Positions 45,313 to 58,480 of a stretch of 64,000 nt of DNA are shown one piece after another. The stretch is from Diospyros lotus (taxonomy: Eukaryota; Streptophyta; Magnoliopsida; Ericales; Ebenaceae). Numbering within the stretch: position 1 is the first letter of the stretch; every line of letters starts with the position of its first letter. Below the pieces are notes generated by a model. That model was not told where the DNA came from. It did no database searches and saw only the letters and a program-made list of their open reading frames with translations. The translations under genes and the position numbers were made by a program. The stretch spans positions 33,556,753 through 33,620,752 of the forward strand of contig NC_068349.1 of the NCBI RefSeq assembly GCF_014633365.1. Direction: 5' to 3'.

Positions 45313-47293
45313 TGTAACACCTCACTTTCTCTGGCGTGTTATAATTTACGACAATTATGGGATAATAATTTTTTTCTTTAATACTAACACAAAACTATAC
45401 CATTCCTCGTATCTATCCTAAAATTTTCATTCATTTATCTCAAATGAAAATCATCATATCATCAAATGCGGAAGCTAGAATCAAACCTTAACTTTATCAT
45501 TAATCATAAATAAAGTCATACATCATCATTTCTCAAAACGTTCAAAATTTAATGTAATAGAACTTAAATACACGGGCTACATAACATTCAATCATTACAT
45601 CTTGCACTTTGCTAAGTGACATTTCATGCCTCATTCATCCTTGTTCAAAATTTAATGTAATAGAACTTAAATACACGGGCTAATCTCCATCTAGAACATT
45701 TGAATATTCTAAGGGTACAATAAACATATTTCGTGCATAGATGCAATATGTAAAATGTCATCATTCATTTAATTTGAGTCGACCGCACCCAATTATTGCT
45801 CCCCATTTTTACAATCTTCTTACCAAGCTAAGGTGTATGGGTGCACCCTTGGTAGAGCAGCGGTGTTAGTCCATAATCCCAAATCCTGTGCAATGCATGA
45901 CCAATATATATCATCGTGAATGTATGCACATTTCATCATAACATGTAAATGCAGTTTACATGACTTATTCACATCAAGACATAACAACTTGATAAAATCA
46001 TTTACATAAAATTGGGTTTTGGGTCAAACCACTTACAAGCCATTTTCGTAAGCTAAATACAGTTGAGTAGTACTACTTACCTCGAACGTATCTCATAACA
46101 TATTGATTCTCGTGTCAGGCGTCTAACGAACTCAATTCGGAACCTCAACATTCCCTGCCCCTCATATTTATTCAAAAATATCAATACTCTATTTTTTCTA
46201 TTTTTCTCATAATTTCCTCTATTTCTTCCTATTTTTCCTCAATAAATCTAAACTAAACATTTCTCAAATATTTCTCTATAACAATTTACAAAATGACTTT
46301 CCTGATTTTTTGAAATTTTCTAGAAAATTTTACTCACCTTAACTTAGCCTCTCAGACTTCCTCGGTATGTGTCTTATGGCATTGAAATACGTGCCCAATC
46401 AATTTCCTTTATCCAGACATACTCCTTAAGCCCCAAATTAATTTCTAAGATTTTTCAAAGATTTTTTCCCTATTTTTCTTTACGTTTCCTATTTTTCTTT
46501 ATTTTCTTTTCTTTCTTCTTTTTATTTTTTTCTTCCCATCTTCCTCCTTTCCCGTTTCTCTTAATTTCTCTATCTATATATATAGGCAAACCACCAACCT
46601 CAAGAGCCTTGGCCACCACTCTTTCTCTCGACAATTCTCTCAAACCCTTTGCAATCTCTCATCCCAATGCTCTCAAATAGCGCAAGCATGTCCCTCAAAT
46701 GTTGCAAATTTGCCCCCATCACGTGTGCATATATATTTATATATATTACACTAATGCAATTATGAAAAAATACACATTTAATCTCCATATTTCATCCTTA
46801 TTTCATTTGGGAACTTCTCTAATTGCAAATACACCCTCTATCATTCAAATTAACTTGCATTGTGGTATTGAAAATGCAAAATTAATACTCAAGGCTTATT
46901 CGATAAGAATGATTTCATCCCTGCACCTTCACGGAACCCTTGCTTCATCCCGAAACCACTTTAAGTTTGATTCTCATGCAAAACCGGAGCCTCCTCAGGG
47001 TTCCGTTGACTTCCTGGAAGTCCTCTACGATGATTCAATTTTTCAGTCCGAATCGAAGCTATACCGAAACTTGTCTCAATTTCAATTTCTTTTAATACCA
47101 TAAATCCTATATCGGGATGCTCACCAGGACCATATCATTTTTCTTAGACAATTACACTCCGGAACATTCCCTATAGTCGATTCGGTATTAATGACTATAA
47201 AAAATTATATTTAAATCTCAAATCCTTTGATAATTTTATCTATAGTCACATTAAAATTATTGTTGAGCCATTTTGAAAATTTGAGATATTATA
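45313..47293 (-). mobile_element. Gypsy-type solo LTR, about 2.0 kb
   Basis: It starts TGTAACACCTCAC and ends GAGATATTATA, where family members have TATTACA. The flanks TACTG (45308-45312) and CACTG (47294-47298) fit a 5-bp duplication with one change. There is a TGTATGGGTGCACCC palindrome-like block near 45834. No coding sequence. It is unlike the other two solo LTRs inside, so a different subfamily. Confidence 0.65.
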
Positions 47294-47524
47294 CACTGTC
47301 TTTCAGGACAGCGCTTGCCAGCATGCCTCAGTCGCTGTTACACCATTGTCATCTACTAATTTTTCACTAGCTAGTCATACCATACGCCTATCTGGTTTCT
47401 GGGTTTGCAGTTATTTTTTGCCTTTGTGCTATTCCTGTTGTTGTTATCTTGTTATTTCATTGTTTCTTGCCTGTTGGTCCTGTGAGAAATTCATTTGCTA
47501 TGGTTGTTGTTGCCATAACCGAAT
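47294..47524. other. Short spacer between LTR C and the next copia element
   Basis: 231 bp of sequence that is collinear with the flank left of 45312 once LTR C is removed. Not recognised. Confidence 0.5.
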
Positions 47525-47912
47525 TGTAAAGTTCCTTAAGTGGCCCATATGTTTTTTCATTATTATGGTTGTGGGCTGTAAAGGAATTATTTACATTTCT
47601 TTGGCCCATATTATGCTCTCATGATTATGTTTCCATAATCATACTTATTGATTGAGTTGTAAAGTGGAAAACATATGTATATTCTTGATGGAAGAATGTA
47701 ATATAAATTTATGGTTTTGGTCCCTAAGCTCATCATCCCTTCTCTTTATCATACACCATCACTTGGGGTGTTTAAGAGCTTGGAAAAGCCAATATCAGAA
47801 TAGAAGAAAACTGCAATGGTTGGAGGTAACTTCCGTTTAATTTTTTTCGCATTGATCTAAATGCTATTTTGGTGTTTGTAGCATATTAGATCACATATAT
47901 ATAACTCTAACA
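47525..47912 (+). repeat. 5' LTR of 6.5-kb copia element
   Basis: 388 bp with TG...CA ends, followed by the tRNA-Met primer-binding site. It contains a GGTTTTGGTCCC block and an ATATATATAA stretch near the 3' end. Confidence 0.92.
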
Positions 47913-48284
47913 GTTGGTATCAGAGCACTGTTTGCCTTTACCTTGATATTTTTAGTATTTTGAAATTTTTTTCCAGCATTTTGAAAATTTTTCCAACAAG
48001 ATTATATGTTGAAATTTTAATTAGATCTACACGGTTGTGACATATTTTGATGATTTAAGTTTAAAAATCTTGGGAAATTGATTTCTGAGCATTCTGCAAT
48101 TTAAATCATTAATTTTTATGGCTGGAATAATGAGATTTAACTGGGTCTTCAAAACAGGTTGAAACCGGGTCAAAATGACTCAGCTGGAGGTTGAAGATGA
48201 CACTGTTGAACAGTGTCAAGGATGGCTGGGCGGGTTGATTTAATTAAATGGTTGGACCTATTTTCGTGGGCTGACTTAATTAAA

Positions 48285-48470
48285 TGAGTTTGGGCCTATT
48301 TTTCATGAGCTGTCATTTTAATTAAATAAGTTTGGGCCTATTTTTCATGGATTGTCATTTTAATTAAATAAGTTTGGACTATCATTTTAATTAAATAAGT
48401 TTGGGCCTATTTTTCATGGGCTGTTGTTTTAATTAAATGGGTTTGGGCTTATTTTCATGGGCATGTTTTA
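48285..48470 (+). repeat. Irregular tandem repeat in copia leader
   Basis: Five or so imperfect copies of a 40-45 bp unit containing AATTAAAT(A/G)(A/G)GTTTGGGCCTA then TTTTCATGGGCTG. It lies in the untranslated leader. Copies vary in length. Confidence 0.65.
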
Positions 48471-49239
48471 ATTATTGGCTTGGAGAATTAAGTGTGCTGA
48501 TGGCCCATTTTTGTTAAAAATAAAAATAAATTTTTTTGTATTATTTGCATAAATTAATTTATTATGCCCATATTAATTTATGCAAAATATTGAATGAGTT
48601 CATAAATTAATGATATGTGCATAATATTATGATTTAATTATGCAATATTATTTTTTATGCATGAGATAACATATTGTGTTTAGTTAAATCATGCAATTTA
48701 GATTATTTGCATAAAATTTAGTTTTATGCATAATATTTAAATGTCTAGTGATCCATATAATTTTAATTAATTAAGGATTAGCCACAGCACCCTTAATTAA
48801 ATAAAATTATATATTATGTTTATTTGGGGTCACATGAAGATTTATAGACATTAATTGTAATTAATTATATTTAATATAATATAATAAATTTTATCCCACA
48901 AGAACCTTTATTATATTTATATAATTAATTAGAATAAAATGTCAAATTATTCTCATAATATTCCCATAGGAATTATGAGTTAATATATAATTTGATGGTT
49001 TTATAATAAAATTTATTTTGATAGAATTAATGTACTCATAAATCTTGAATTTAGTACATATTTTGATAATTCTATCATAAGAAACACATGAACCTGCTTG
49101 AATTAAAAATTTAGCCCACAAGCAATTTTTATGTCATTAGATTCATTCATGTATGATTTACATTGGTAAAACATACAATTTATTTAATTAGACCTTAAAT
49201 TTTTGACATAAGCATTTATGATATTTATACAGCTTCACA

Positions 49240-50290
49240 ACTTGCTAATTTCTCTGATATTCGTTGCGTTATTCCTGAATTAACGGGTGATAACTTTAAG
49301 ATATGGAAAGAGAGAATTCTTCTCCATCTAGGGTGGATGGACATTGATTATGCTATTAGGAAAGACGAGTCACTAGCAATTACTGATACCAGTAGTACAA
49401 CGGACATCGCGCTTTATGAGCAATGGGAGCGATCTAATTGCCTTAGCATGATGTTCATTAAGACTAAAATTTCGACTGGTATGCGTGGTTCGGTCAATCA
49501 GCATGAAAAAGTCTGGGACTTGCTAAAAACCATTGATGATCAATTCATTACTTCAGATAAGGCACTAACAAGTACCCTAATTATGAAGTTCTTATCCTTA
49601 AGGCTCACCAGCGTAAAAGGTGTGCGAGAGCACATTATGCAGATGAGGGACATTGCGGCTCAACTTAAGAAACTCGAAGTTACAATGTCTGATTCATTTC
49701 TAGTGCATTATATCCTAAACACTCTCCCATCAAAATACGGGCCATTCAAAATCTCATACAACACTCATAAGGATAAGTGGTCAATTAATGAATTAATGAC
49801 CATGTGTGTTCAAGAGGAAGGCAGGCTTGTGATGGAGCATGGTGAAAGCGCAATGCTAACTACAACACAGGGAAAAGGCAAATCTCATGCCAATCAAAAA
49901 GAGAAGGGTAAAATACCACCCCAGACTGATATTAAGAAGGAGTCCAAGTGTTTTTTCTGTAAAAAGAAGGGACACGTGAAGAAGGACTGCGCTAAATTCA
50001 AGAAATGGCTTGAGGATAAAGGTAATCCAACCTCGTTTGTTTGTTATGAATCTAATATGGTTAATGTTAATATTAACACCTGGTGGATTGACTCTGGCTC
50101 TACAATCCATATTGCAAACTCCTTGCAGAGTATGCAAAACCTAAGGAAGACAGTGGGAAGTGAGCAAAGCATCTTATCCGGAAACAAGATGGGCTCACAT
50201 GTGGAGGTTATAGGGACGTGTGTTTTAACTTTAAGTGGTGGTTTTATTTTAAAATTATATAGGACCTTTTATGTTCCAAGTTTTTCATGA
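49240..50290 (+). pseudogene. copia gag and protease, nearly intact
   Basis: Coding similarity starts at about 49240 (FSDIRCVIPELTGDNFKIW) without a visible start codon; the first in-frame ATG is at 49337. The gag core WDLLKTIDDQF and VREHIMQMRDIAAQLKKLEV is clear. A CCHC knuckle, CFFCKKKGHVKKDC, is at about 49948-49990, followed by protease WWIDSGSTIHI with intact DSG at about 50082. The frame ends in TGA at 50288-50290, inside what should be continuous polyprotein. Confidence 0.88.
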
Positions 50291-53200
50291 AACTTGATTT
50301 CAGTTTCCAGAATTGTGCCTTTCGGATATTCCTTAAAATTTTCAAATACATCATTCAGTTTGTTTTGTAACTCTAATTGTGTTGGGAATGGTATTTTGTC
50401 TGATGGTCTTTATCGTATTAATTTACAAGACAATACCACTTATAGTTCAATGCATGTTCATACTGGTACTAAAAGGTGTATTATTAACGAGGACTCATCT
50501 ATATTATGGCACTGAAGATTAGGACATATCTCCATAGAGAGAATTAAGAGGTTAATAAAAGATGGGGTACTTAGTACTCTAGATTTTACTGATTTTGAAA
50601 CATGTGTGGACTGCATTAAGGGAAAGCAGACCAATAAGTCCAAGAAAGGTGCCAATAGGAGTTCAGACATATTAGAAATCATACATACTGATATATGTAG
50701 TCCAGACATGGACTCACATGGTTAGAAATATTTCATCACCTTTATTGATGATTACTCATGAAATATGTATCTCTATTTGCTTCAAAACAAAAGCGAAGCA
50801 TTAGATGCATTTAAGATCTTTAAAGTTGAAGTAGAGAAATAATGTGGGAAACAAATAAAAATCATGAGCTCAGATAGGGGTGGAGAATATTATGGTAGAT
50901 ACACTAATGATGGACAAGTACTTGGTCCGTTCGCTAAATTTCTTCAAGAGTATGGAATAGTTGCTCAATACACCATGCCTGGTTCACCAAACTAGAATGG
51001 TGTGGCAGAAAGAAGAAATCGAACATTATTGGACATGGTGCGAAGTATGCTTAGTAGCTCCAATCTTCCTAAATCTTTGTGGACTGAAGCACTAAATACG
51101 GCTGTGTATATATTAAATCGGGTTCCAACCAAGGCTGTTCCAAAAACACTCTTTGAATTATGGAAATGTTGGAAACCGAGTTTGCGACATATGGGCGTTT
51201 GGGGATGCCTGTCTGAAGTGAGAATTTATAATCCACAAGAGAAAAAGTTGGACCCGAGGACCATTAGTGGGATTTTCATTGGATATGCCGAAAGGTCTAA
51301 AGGATACATATTTTATTGTCCATCTCATAGCACTAGGATTGTGGAATCAAGAAATGCTAAGTTTCTTGAGAGTGACTTGATCAGTGAGAGCAATCATATT
51401 AGGAATGATATTCCTGAACATGATCATTCAGAACTTCAACCTTCCACCTCAAATGATAGATTGGTTATAGTTCACAACGCCCCTCAAGTTCCAACTGGTA
51501 TTAAACAACCAATCAATGAAGTTCCACAAGTTGCTAACAACATTCCAGTGGATCAAGTAGTTCAGGAATTACCAGCATCTCCTAAACAGCCACTTGAATC
51601 ACAAGCTTCTCAAGAAGATGTTGATACAACATTAAGGAGATCTACTAGAACTAAAAGGCCAGCGATACCTAGTGATTATATAGTGTACCTACAAGAATCT
51701 GACTACAGCATTGAAATCGAAAATGATCCTGAGTTATTTTTACAGGCCATGAGTTGCAAAGAGTCAGAATTATGGTATAATGCCATGAAGGAAGAGATGA
51801 GTTCTATGAAGAGTAACGGAGTCTGGGATCTTGTTGAGTTGCCTCATGATGCAAAAGCCATTGGCTGTAAATGGGTCTTTAAGACTAAGAATGACTCATT
51901 AGGCAACATTGAGAGATACAAGGCTAGACTCGTTGCTAAGGGATTCACTCAGAAGGAATGAATTGATTACACAGAGACTTTTTCTCCTGTATCTAAGAAA
52001 GATTCCTTGCACATTATTTTGGCATTAGTAGCTCATTTTGACATTGAGTTGCAACAAATGGATGTGAAAATGGCTTTTCTCAATGGAGATCTGGAGAAGG
52101 AGGTTTATGTGAAACAACCTAAAGGATTCCACTCTAGTGATGGTGAGCATTTAATTTACAAGCTCAAGAAATCCATATACGGCCTAAAACAAGCGTCCCG
52201 TCAATGGTATTTTAAATTCCATAAGGTAATTTCTTCATTCGAATTTGTTGAAAATCCCATGAATCAATGTATATACCAAAAGGTCAGTGGGAGTAAGATC
52301 TATTTTCTTGTTTTATACGTGGATGATATTTTGCTTGTAACTAATGATAAGGGTTTGCTACATGAGGTAAAACAATTCCTCTCTGAAAATTTTGATATGA
52401 AGGATATGGGTGAGGCATCTTATGTCATTGGCATCAAGATCCATAGAGATAGATTTCAAGGCATCTTGGGTTTGTCTCAGGAAACCTATATCAATAAAGT
52501 TTTAGAGAGATTTCGGATGAAGGATTGCTCACCAAGTGTAGCTCCCATCGTGAAGGGTGATAGGTTCAATTTGAACCAATGCCCGAAAAACGATTTTGAA
52601 AGGGAACAAATGAAGAACATTCCATATGCTTCTGTTGTTGGAAGCCTGATGTATGCTCAAGTCTGTACAAGGCTTGACATTGCATTTGTTGTGGGAATGT
52701 TAGGACGATATCAGAGTAATCCAAGTATGGACCACTGGAGAGCTGCAAAGAAAGTACTGAGGTACCTTCAAGGGACCAATGACTACATGCTTATGTATAG
52801 ACGGACAGATAATTTGGAAGTGATTGGCTACTCAGATTCCGACTTTGCTGGCTGCGTTGATTCTCGTAAATCAACATCAGGATACATTTTATGATGGCCG
52901 GTGGAGCTATATCATGGAGGAGTGCCAAGCAAACCTTGACTGCTACTTCCACTATGGAAGCCGAGTTCGTCTCTTGTTTTGAGGCTACTTCGCACGGTGT
53001 ATGGATTAAGAGTTTCATATCTGGGCTTAAGATTATGGATTCCATTTCTAAGCCATTAAGAGTTTTCTGTGACAATTCAGCTGCTATCTTTATGGTTAAG
53101 AATAACAAAAGTGGAAGTTGAAGTAAACACATCGACATTAAGTACTTAGCCATAAGAGAACGTGTTAAAGAAAAGAAAGTGATCATTGAACACGTCAGTA

Positions 53201-53295
53201 CTGAGTTGATGATTGCTGATCCTTTCACTAAAGGCATGCCACCATTGAAATTCAAGGGTCATGTTGACAAGATGGGACTTGGTTCCACTATGTAA
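50291..53295 (+). pseudogene. copia integrase, RT and RNase H with few interruptions
   Basis: Integrase: [50 protein letters not shown] (50515-51060). RT open frames are 51002-51961 and 52007-52894: [57 protein letters not shown] (about 52316). RNase H: SDSDFAGCVDSRKS, TATSTMEAEFVSC, VFCDNSAAIFM (about 53069), then ADPFTKGMP. It ends with TAA at about 53293-53295. In-frame stops lie near 50513, 50724, 50758, 50840, 50994, 51959 and 53119, plus one frameshift at about 52891. Order and motifs are as expected for copia. Confidence 0.88.
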
Positions 53296-53602
53296 TTGTA
53301 TACATTTGGTATATGGATGAAACTCTTATTTATTGTGATATTTTCTCATATTCATGTGCACCTTAATTTATTTGAGAAAACACATCTATATAGGACCAAG
53401 AATGAACATAAGGTTTATTCATTAAGTAATGTTGCCACATGAAGTATAATTCTTGATAAACTGAATATATTGTAATACATGGAAGGTAATACTCATTGTT
53501 AGAGGACTTACCGTCATGATTCATGCATTTATTTCTTAAGAAGCGACAATCAATAAGATTACGTTAAGGCCTTAGATTAAACATTTGGACCAAGTGAGAG
53601 AA

Positions 53603-53989
53603 TGTAAAGTTCCTTAAGTGGCCCATATGTTTTTTCATTATTATGGTTGTGGGTTGTAAATGAATTATTTACATTTTTTTGGCCCATATTATGCTCTCAT
53701 GATTATGTTTCCATAATCATACTTATTGATTGAGTTGTAAAGTGGCAAACGTATATATATTCTTGATGGAAGAATGTAATATAAATTTATGGTTTTGGTC
53801 CCTAAGCTCATCATCCCTTCTCTTCATCATACACCATCACTTGGGGTGTTTGAGAGCTTGGAAGAGCCAATATTAGAATAGAAGAAAACCGCAATGGCTG
53901 GAGGTAACTTCCGTTTAATTTTTTTGCATTGATTTAAATGCTATTTTGGTGTTTGTAACATGTTAGATCACATATATATAACTCTAACA
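53603..53989 (+). repeat. 3' LTR of 6.5-kb copia element
   Basis: 387 bp, same ends as the 5' LTR; preceded by the polypurine tract and followed by CGAAC. Confidence 0.92.
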
Positions 53990-54800
53990 CGAACTATATA
54001 CATATACAGATTTTTGTTACTATTCTAACACGTGGTTCACTAAAGTAAGCTACACCGACTCACTTGCACCTTCTAACACGCATGGATGATAGATCACATA
54101 CAAATTAAAAAAAATAAAATAAAATAAAAAATAAAATAATTGATGAATGATATGGTGCATACAAAAAGTTAATACTAAAATCATAATATATAAAAAATAA
54201 TAATAAGACATGGGAGCAAACCCTTATACACACACACACACATATATATATATATCAATCTCAATCATTTCTTTTAATTCTTGCAAAATTACAAATGCAC
54301 CATAATTCGTTTAAAGTTTGAATGTTCAAATTTCAAGCGGTTATACAAAGGGTCTCAATTCATTTAATTTAATAAATTGTTATCTCTCTCTTTATATCAT
54401 TCTATTGCTATCTGCTCTATTTATAACTTTGTGCTCTTGTGTTTTCATATCTTTTATTATTTTAATTGCCATATATTATTTATATTTCTTCTTATTCTCA
54501 AGTGTAAAACTTTTAATTATTTGACTAACATACCTTCCTTACAAAAAATTTATTCGACATCATGTCTAATCTTTGTCCACACCATACCTCCCATGAAAAT
54601 ACTTTCTACAACTAAGATGCACCTTCCATAGACACCCCTCAGCCAATACATCATGTCCAAATTCCCAACCCCCTTAACCCCTATTTCTACTCCCCTATGA
54701 TTTTTTAATGACTTAAGTGAGACCGAATAGAGGTGGACGGACCCATCACTCAAGTTCACTTAATAAAAAACACAATTGCTAGAATCACAAAGACTAAGAA
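53990..54800. other. AT-rich intergenic sequence with microsatellites
   Basis: It contains an A/TAAAA run at 54105-54140 and a CA/TA run at 54229-54254. No gene or element boundary seen. Confidence 0.65.
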
Positions 54801-57800
54801 TGTTAGGGCCCACTCTCGAATTTTTTCGCTAGTATAGAAAGTCCGAAAGAAGGTCAATTTAAGATGGATATAGATACAAAACATCATTCAAAATTTCTAA
54901 AAATTTCCTTTCATTTCTATATTTGTTCACTATTATTAGGAGCCAAAATAAATATACAACATTCTATACATCATTATCTCGGGCTTACCACCCGTACATT
55001 TAAAAAAAAAAAAAAAAAGGCACTAAGACTTTGAGAACAAAATGAAACCCTCTACTCATGCCCTCAAAATTCACACCCATGGATCTTGAGGCTAGGACAT
55101 CTCTATACACATCTAACCAGAACTTGCCCCAAATATCTATCTTCCACTTTCTTGAAATGACAAAAGAAACAAAGTGAGTCACAAGGCTCAGCACGTATAT
55201 AACAAAGGGAATGATCAATAAATCGATATATGAAGGCATGATTAACTCAGAGCTAAAGGAAAATCATCACCCGACATATAGACATCAACTGAGTTCATAC
55301 CTTCTACACTTAATAACAATAACCTCATAGAATTACTATTTCTTACTTTTTTTTTTCAAAACACATTTTTCAAGGTGAGCCATAAGGCTTGACAAGTGTA
55401 TAAAAACACTAGAAAAATCAGTATGATCAGACTTTCCTTGAACATCATGTACATCATCCTATATAGGGAACACACTCTAATCTCATATACATAAATGATA
55501 TACAATCCATGTCATGAAGTTATATAACACGATACCCAGTCATAACATAAATGCATAGATGCGTACATAGTGTTCTTAGGGCCCACATAAAATGCAGACA
55601 CTGGTACCCCAAAACCGATATACAAACCTGCCAACAGCTAATGACAGGCTACCAAATCAACCACATAAGCCCAAGGCTCTCATACCACATCCATAGATAT
55701 CATGTCCATCACCGTCGTCATCATGTGCCATAACACCTACAATCTCATCAAGGTCTCAAGCTGTTGTGGGCCTCTACTCACAATCTTATGCAACACAAGA
55801 TCCAGTTGTTGTGGACCTCTATCTAGAGTCTTACGCATCACAAGATCTAACTGTTGTGGGCCTCCACCTATAGTCTTACGTATCACAAGATCCAACTACT
55901 ATAGGCCTTCACCCACAGTCTTACACATCACAATCACAAGCCAATTTTCACCACCATTACAACCATGCAATGCAACATATAAGGAATGCAATGACTTTTG
56001 CAACACTAACATGATGACAAGGCCCCCATAAGCCAAGCATCAGGCCATGCTACGTCCACGTATGAATTCACACACATGAATGCTTTAATGCATATACTCG
56101 CCTAACATACACAAGTTAGTACTCACAAGCCAACCGTGCTATGCCAATGCTCATGCTCCCAACACATACAAAGCATGAGCCCCTAATGAATGCAACCCAT
56201 GACCCAACATCATAATGTGAAACAATATAGAAACACAATGCAATGCAACGCAACCACAATCACAGTTATAACGAGTAATATTCACACACCCTTAATTTTT
56301 GCCCATTAAGGTTCTTGGTTATTTCGCCCAATTCAACCTTTAAATAGGTTCCATCACATCAATTAAAGGTAATTATTTATACAATGATAGCAATGCATTA
56401 TACATGAGATGCCGTGGACATACCAACTAAGAACATTTTTCAACAACTTCCCAAATGTGATTATCATGCTTCCTCATGCAACTCAATTACATTTTTATCT
56501 CATGAATCCCATGTATATACATATGTGCACCTTCAACCACATCCTATCATTTTAGATGATTGAGTGATATCAAAGGAAGCATTTAATAACAATTTATCTT
56601 AACAATCATACTTAATTTGGATTGAGAAAAGTCTTAACCAACTCAAATCATAACCAAAGTATATATTATTATATATCAAATCAAATCCCTCGATGTCTAG
56701 ATTATAATGCTTCAAACAAATCTCAATTCCGACTTCTATACCAAAAGTTATGACTAAAATAGCGAAGTATGCACAACGTTATAAAAAAAAAAAAAAAAAA
56801 ACGTTAAGTTGACTTTAGGGAAAATAAGTCGACTTTTCACAAAATAAGTCGAGTTGACAAAGAACTAGGCAAAACGGCCAAAAACTAACCTTTGCCGAGT
56901 CAACTTAACCCAAAACGAGTCGACTCGACACATCCAAAACACACGAAATGGACACCAAACACCCTAAAATTTTAATCTATCTTCCTAACCCACAAATGTC
57001 ATTCCATAAAAGAAAAATGAGGTGAACAAACCCCAACAAAATCATTTTCAAGACACCCAATGACAATAAAATGAAAACCCATAAATTTTTTTAAGAATAT
57101 AAACAAAACTTACTTATTTCAAGAAAATAACTCTAAAAGTTTGGAAGACCACTCCAAATTAATTTCAACAAAAAGATTTAAGTTTTTACATCAAAGAGGA
57201 AAACAAGGAATGAGCTTGCCAAAAGAAGAGGACTTGCACAAATCGTTAAAAAGATAGAATGCAAGAGAACTTGCATTTGAAGATGCTTGGGAGAATAAGC
57301 AATCCACTAGAAGCTTAAACCCTGACCTCTTGAAGCTCCAATTAAGAAGAATTGAGGAAAAAAAATATAAGAAGAAGAAGAAGAATTGAGGAATGGGAGA
57401 GAAGTGGCTTTCACGCCACCTCCAACTACTTCCCAACTTTTCTCTTCCCATTTTGCCCCTCCACACAACACACACTCCACTAAATATCTATGCCCCTTTT
57501 GGTCATTTGCCTCATTTTTCCTTTTATTTTCCTATTTTCCTTTTACTTATTAATACATATCATTCCATACACATGGGCCCAAAGCCCATTTCACTAACCC
57601 AACTCAAAGTGCCCCATTTCCATCACAAACCCTAATCAAAATAATTCTCATTTAATTAAAAACACAATCTACTAATACATGGGTTTAGGCCCAAATGAGT
57701 AACCCAATCTATTAAATTAAACACATAATTTACTTACATACATTTTGCCACATAAAATATTTCTCACACTTAATTTAATAAGGCAAAATTTGTAATTCTC

Positions 57801-57848
57801 ACAAATAAAATATTAATAAACTCCTAGACCTACTAATAGGTCGTTACA
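54801..57848 (-). mobile_element. Long gypsy-type LTR-like block, 3.0 kb
   Basis: It starts TGTTAGGGCCCACTC and ends AATAGGTCGTTACA, so on the minus strand it runs TGTAACGACC...CCTAACA like other long plant gypsy LTRs. Inside are a 45-bp tandem repeat (55750-55931), an A-run (56786-56803) and a GTCGAC-rich stretch. I found no matching 5-bp duplication (flanks AAGAA and AACCA), so one end may be wrong or mutated. No coding domains. Confidence 0.55.
55750..55931 (+). repeat. 45-bp tandem repeat, four copies
   Basis: Units at 55750-55796 (47 bp), 55797-55841, 55842-55886 and 55887-55931 (45 bp each). The core is AAGATCCA, CTGTTGTGGGCCTC, then AGTCTTACG and ATCAC. The unit length is a multiple of three, so an open frame of 15-residue repeats (CCGPP-like) appears, but nothing suggests it is translated. 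Confidence 0.88.
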
Positions 57849-58480
57849 AACCAATTCAACAAAGTTTGCTTGATAACTCTCATCTCATCATATCCTTGAA
57901 GGAAAAAAAACCCCTTGACTTTATAGTTGTAGCCCCACTCTTACTAAATAAGCAACCATCACTTGTCGAACCCTATTAACTAAAAAGCCATCAACCTCGA
58001 AACATAAGCCTAGCTAATCAATTAACGACGAATTTTAGTCCTTCCCTACAATGGACATCACTAACAATTTTAGTGATGGAATTTTTTTTTTTTGTTACTA
58101 TTAGAGACGGATTTTTTTTCATGTCAAAAATTAAAAAACCCATCTCTAAATTTTGATAAAATCAGTAACAAATTCAGTCAAATTTTGTTTTTAGAAACGA
58201 AATTTTTGCTTTTAGAGACGGAAAAAATTGTTCTATAATAAAAAAAAATAAAAGATAGAAACTCTTTACAAAACAACAGAAATCAACAAAATGGAAATGA
58301 ATAAAATGGAAATTTTAATTTCCATTGCTGTCATCTGTAGAAAACAACAAATTAAACAAAAATCTTTACATAATCGAACCACCTTGATACCATCTTCATG
58401 TTGGCCTTTTTCTACTCTTCTAGACCTGAAATTACCTCTCTCAATCTTCAAATTCTCGAATCCTCGGCTGTCCAAAAAGC
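57849..58480. other. Intergenic, with CACTA-like subterminal remnant
   Basis: Positions about 58025-58240 hold AGAGACGG, TTAGTGATGG and CCATCTCTAAATT words, similar in kind to the subterminal repeats of the CACTA block at 59107-61443. No CACTA end is seen here. The rest is unremarkable. Confidence 0.5.

Larger units (their letters stand above)
47525..53989 (+). mobile_element. Ty1/copia retrotransposon, nearly complete, 6.5 kb
   Basis: The 5' LTR is 47525-47912 (388 bp) and the 3' LTR 53603-53989 (387 bp), both TGTAAAGTTCC...CTCTAACA. The primer site TTGGTATCAGAGCAC follows at 47914. The purine tract CAAGTGAGAGAA precedes the 3' LTR. The flanks CGAAT (47520-47524) and CGAAC (53990-53994) are a 5-bp duplication with one change. 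A leader of about 1.3 kb (47930-49230) is very AT-rich and contains near-repeats of TTTGGGCCTATTTTTCATGG (48285-48470). I count 15 substitutions (13 transitions) and one indel between LTRs, about 3.9%. Confidence 0.92.

Noticed and set aside
45085..45421. Overlapping short open frames between two solo LTRs
   Set aside because: No recognised domain, and the frames run into an LTR at 45313; joining to 47294 gives no better similarity.
55750..55931. Regular repeat spacing suggestive of a CRISPR array
   Set aside because: Units are contiguous with no unique spacers, and this is plant DNA; it is a simple tandem repeat.
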